From Priapulus caudatus (taxonomy: Eukaryota; Priapulida; Priapulimorpha; Priapulimorphida; Priapulidae): a stretch of DNA of 22,553 nt. Below, in pieces: positions 21,117 to 22,553 of the stretch. A program made the translations under genes and the position numbers. The stretch covers positions 63,199 to 85,751 of the forward strand of contig NW_014577575.1 of the NCBI RefSeq assembly GCF_000485595.1, in the 5' to 3' direction. Position 1 is the first letter of the stretch, and each line of letters begins with the position of its first letter. Below the pieces are notes generated by a model, which was not told where the DNA came from, searched no databases, and saw only the letters and a list, made by a program, of their open reading frames with translations.

Positions 21117-22449
21117 ATTACAGGTGAGATGTACAGGTGTGGTTAATTACAGGTGAGACTTACAGGTGAAGCTGCTGCTTCCTCATGCCGAGCGAGCTGA
21201 CAGGTAAGATGGTGGCTGCGATGCTGTAGTTAATTACAGGTGAGATGCGCAGATGTGGTTAATTACAGATGAGATGTACAGGTGTAGTTAATTACAGGTG
21301 AAACATACAGATGTGGTTAATTACAGGTGAAACATACAGGTGTAGTTAATTACATGTGAGACTTACAGGTGTAACCATTGCTCATGGAATCACAGACAAA
21401 GCTTACTCTTACACGTGACACCTTCGCTTTGTTATGCCGAGCGAGTTCACAGATCATTCTCTCATTGCTCTGGGATACTTGTTACCTCCGCCCACGGAGT
21501 GGAGGAGGTTATGTGATCGCTCTCGTGTAGTGTGTTCGTGTGTTAGTGTGTTCGCGCGATCGATATTAGCGCGTCGAGTCAGCAGCAGGCCAGTCAGTCA
21601 GCAGCAGCGAGCGGCGAGCCAGCTCATAACACACATGTTTCATGGGGCGTATGGCGTATGTCGCTGGCAGAGGTATGCACTCCGTGAGTGCCCTCTGTCT
21701 AGTATATATATTTTATATGGAATTTTCACACACACGCACGTCTAAGGAAGGCGTTCAGCTTCCCGCTCCCCAGGTTCTACGGTTTAGTAGGTGCGCTAGT
21801 GGCACCCGTTTCTTAGGGTAGTGACAGGTTGCATCGATAGCTCCACGATAGATAGCACAGAGAGAGATAAACACAAACGCCAGTAGTCTAGTTAAGACGC
21901 TACTCTCCGTATGCTTGATTGATACCACAGGAATATTCCAATACAACATACTACATCGCATGAACTACACACGATGACAACGCACACACACAGAATGAAC
22001 GTATATCAGTAATTTCGTACCGTGAATGACGTGGATCGCGAAGTAGCTCGGCGAGGGTGAACGTGGAGAAGTGAAAGTGAAGGTAACGGTGGATAACGCG
22101 AGAGTAAGAAGGGAATAGAAGGAAAGAACTTCCGGGTGAGTGCGGCAAAAAGCTCTGGACCGGTGCCACGGGCCAAAGATTGCGAAACCGAGTCGTTCTC
22201 TACCTGCGCAGTTTGGCGATCAACAAATCCGGTCCCTAGAGATGGCCCATGGTGGCATCCGCGTCGGAATCACGCATTATACTGTGATGAACTTGAAGCT
22301 GTTAGGTCTGATTGCGTTCGTGGCCTCGAACATTATAGAATACGAACTAAATAGACTGATGGGCGAACTGGCGCTCCTACACACGCCCATGCCCGCCACG
22401 AACACAAGCCACAACGCACGCACGCAACACACTGACACACACACAGCAC

Positions 22450-22487
<38 letters not shown>

Positions 22488-22553
22488 GCACATACACGCA
22501 CACGCACACACGCACACACACGCACACACACGGCGTTAACTTCAGTTTCCATC
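21117..22553 (+). repeat. Large direct repeat, copy 2 (runs to the window end)
   Basis: This is the distal copy of 14903-16390, about 6.2 kb downstream and in the same orientation. It begins immediately after the TTAA-flanked foldback element, and its last bases (TTCAGTTTCC) still match copy 1, so the true right end may lie beyond the window. It is slightly shorter through many small deletions. The CA-rich tail has expanded into an uninterrupted CA run near 22448-22484. It may be a real segmental duplication or an unmerged haplotype or assembly duplicate. Confidence 0.9.
21174..21203 (+). pseudogene. Second duplicated exon tail with donor, in the distal copy of the large repeat
   Basis: The same 30 exon-tail bases plus GTAAGATGG recur here inside copy 2 of the 1.5-kb direct repeat. 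The surrounding bases match the internal copy at 14957, not the true exon, because both are preceded by TTACAGGTGAAGCT. This places the tail duplication before the larger duplication event, or shows both derive from one locus. No intact exon body is present. Confidence 0.85.

Overview
This is animal nuclear DNA, almost entirely non-coding, with one well-supported protein-coding exon. The evidence for a metazoan, probably a marine invertebrate, is a spliced exon with canonical AG/GT borders, dense simple repeats of every class, several minisatellites, and short non-autonomous DNA transposons. There are no prokaryotic-style genes, operons, tRNAs, rRNAs or CRISPR arrays. Nearly all long open frames are translations of low-complexity DNA: Ser/Leu-rich from GA/CT tracts, and Leu/Val/Gln-like from trinucleotide runs.

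The exon lies at 14655-14873 on the + strand. Its translation matches the RAVER family (ribonucleoprotein PTB-binding proteins) from the tail of RRM1 through the RNP2 half of RRM2. It is an internal exon (phase 1 at both ends), so much of the surrounding sequence is probably intron of the same gene. I found no second exon.

Layout: 1-1480 is unremarkable. 1528-2890 is a G-rich 36-bp minisatellite, grading through GA-rich DNA into a nearly pure GA tract ending about 3665. 3666-6940 is mostly unique DNA with microsatellites and a CTCATT array. 6950-8066 holds a CTG run, a 20-bp minisatellite, a 95-bp duplication and a GTAAY pentamer array. 8068-8495 is a short element with terminal inverted repeats and an AGTAT target duplication. 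9739-10838 is a dense cluster of six repeat arrays. 10839-14654 is mostly unique, with a CAR triplet tract.

The exon is followed by a minisatellite of splice-donor-like units, which also contains a duplicated copy of the exon's last 30 bases. About 1.5 kb starting at 14903 is repeated in direct orientation at 21117-22553. The left edge of the second copy coincides with the end of a 698-bp TTAA-flanked foldback element (20415-21112). A CT-rich tract of about 970 bp (17510-18476) lies between the copies.

The two large copies differ mainly by one- and two-base gaps, and the minisatellite units vary mainly in G-run length. This looks like poorly polished long-read sequence, so the copy-2 arrangement and the repeat lengths should be treated cautiously.
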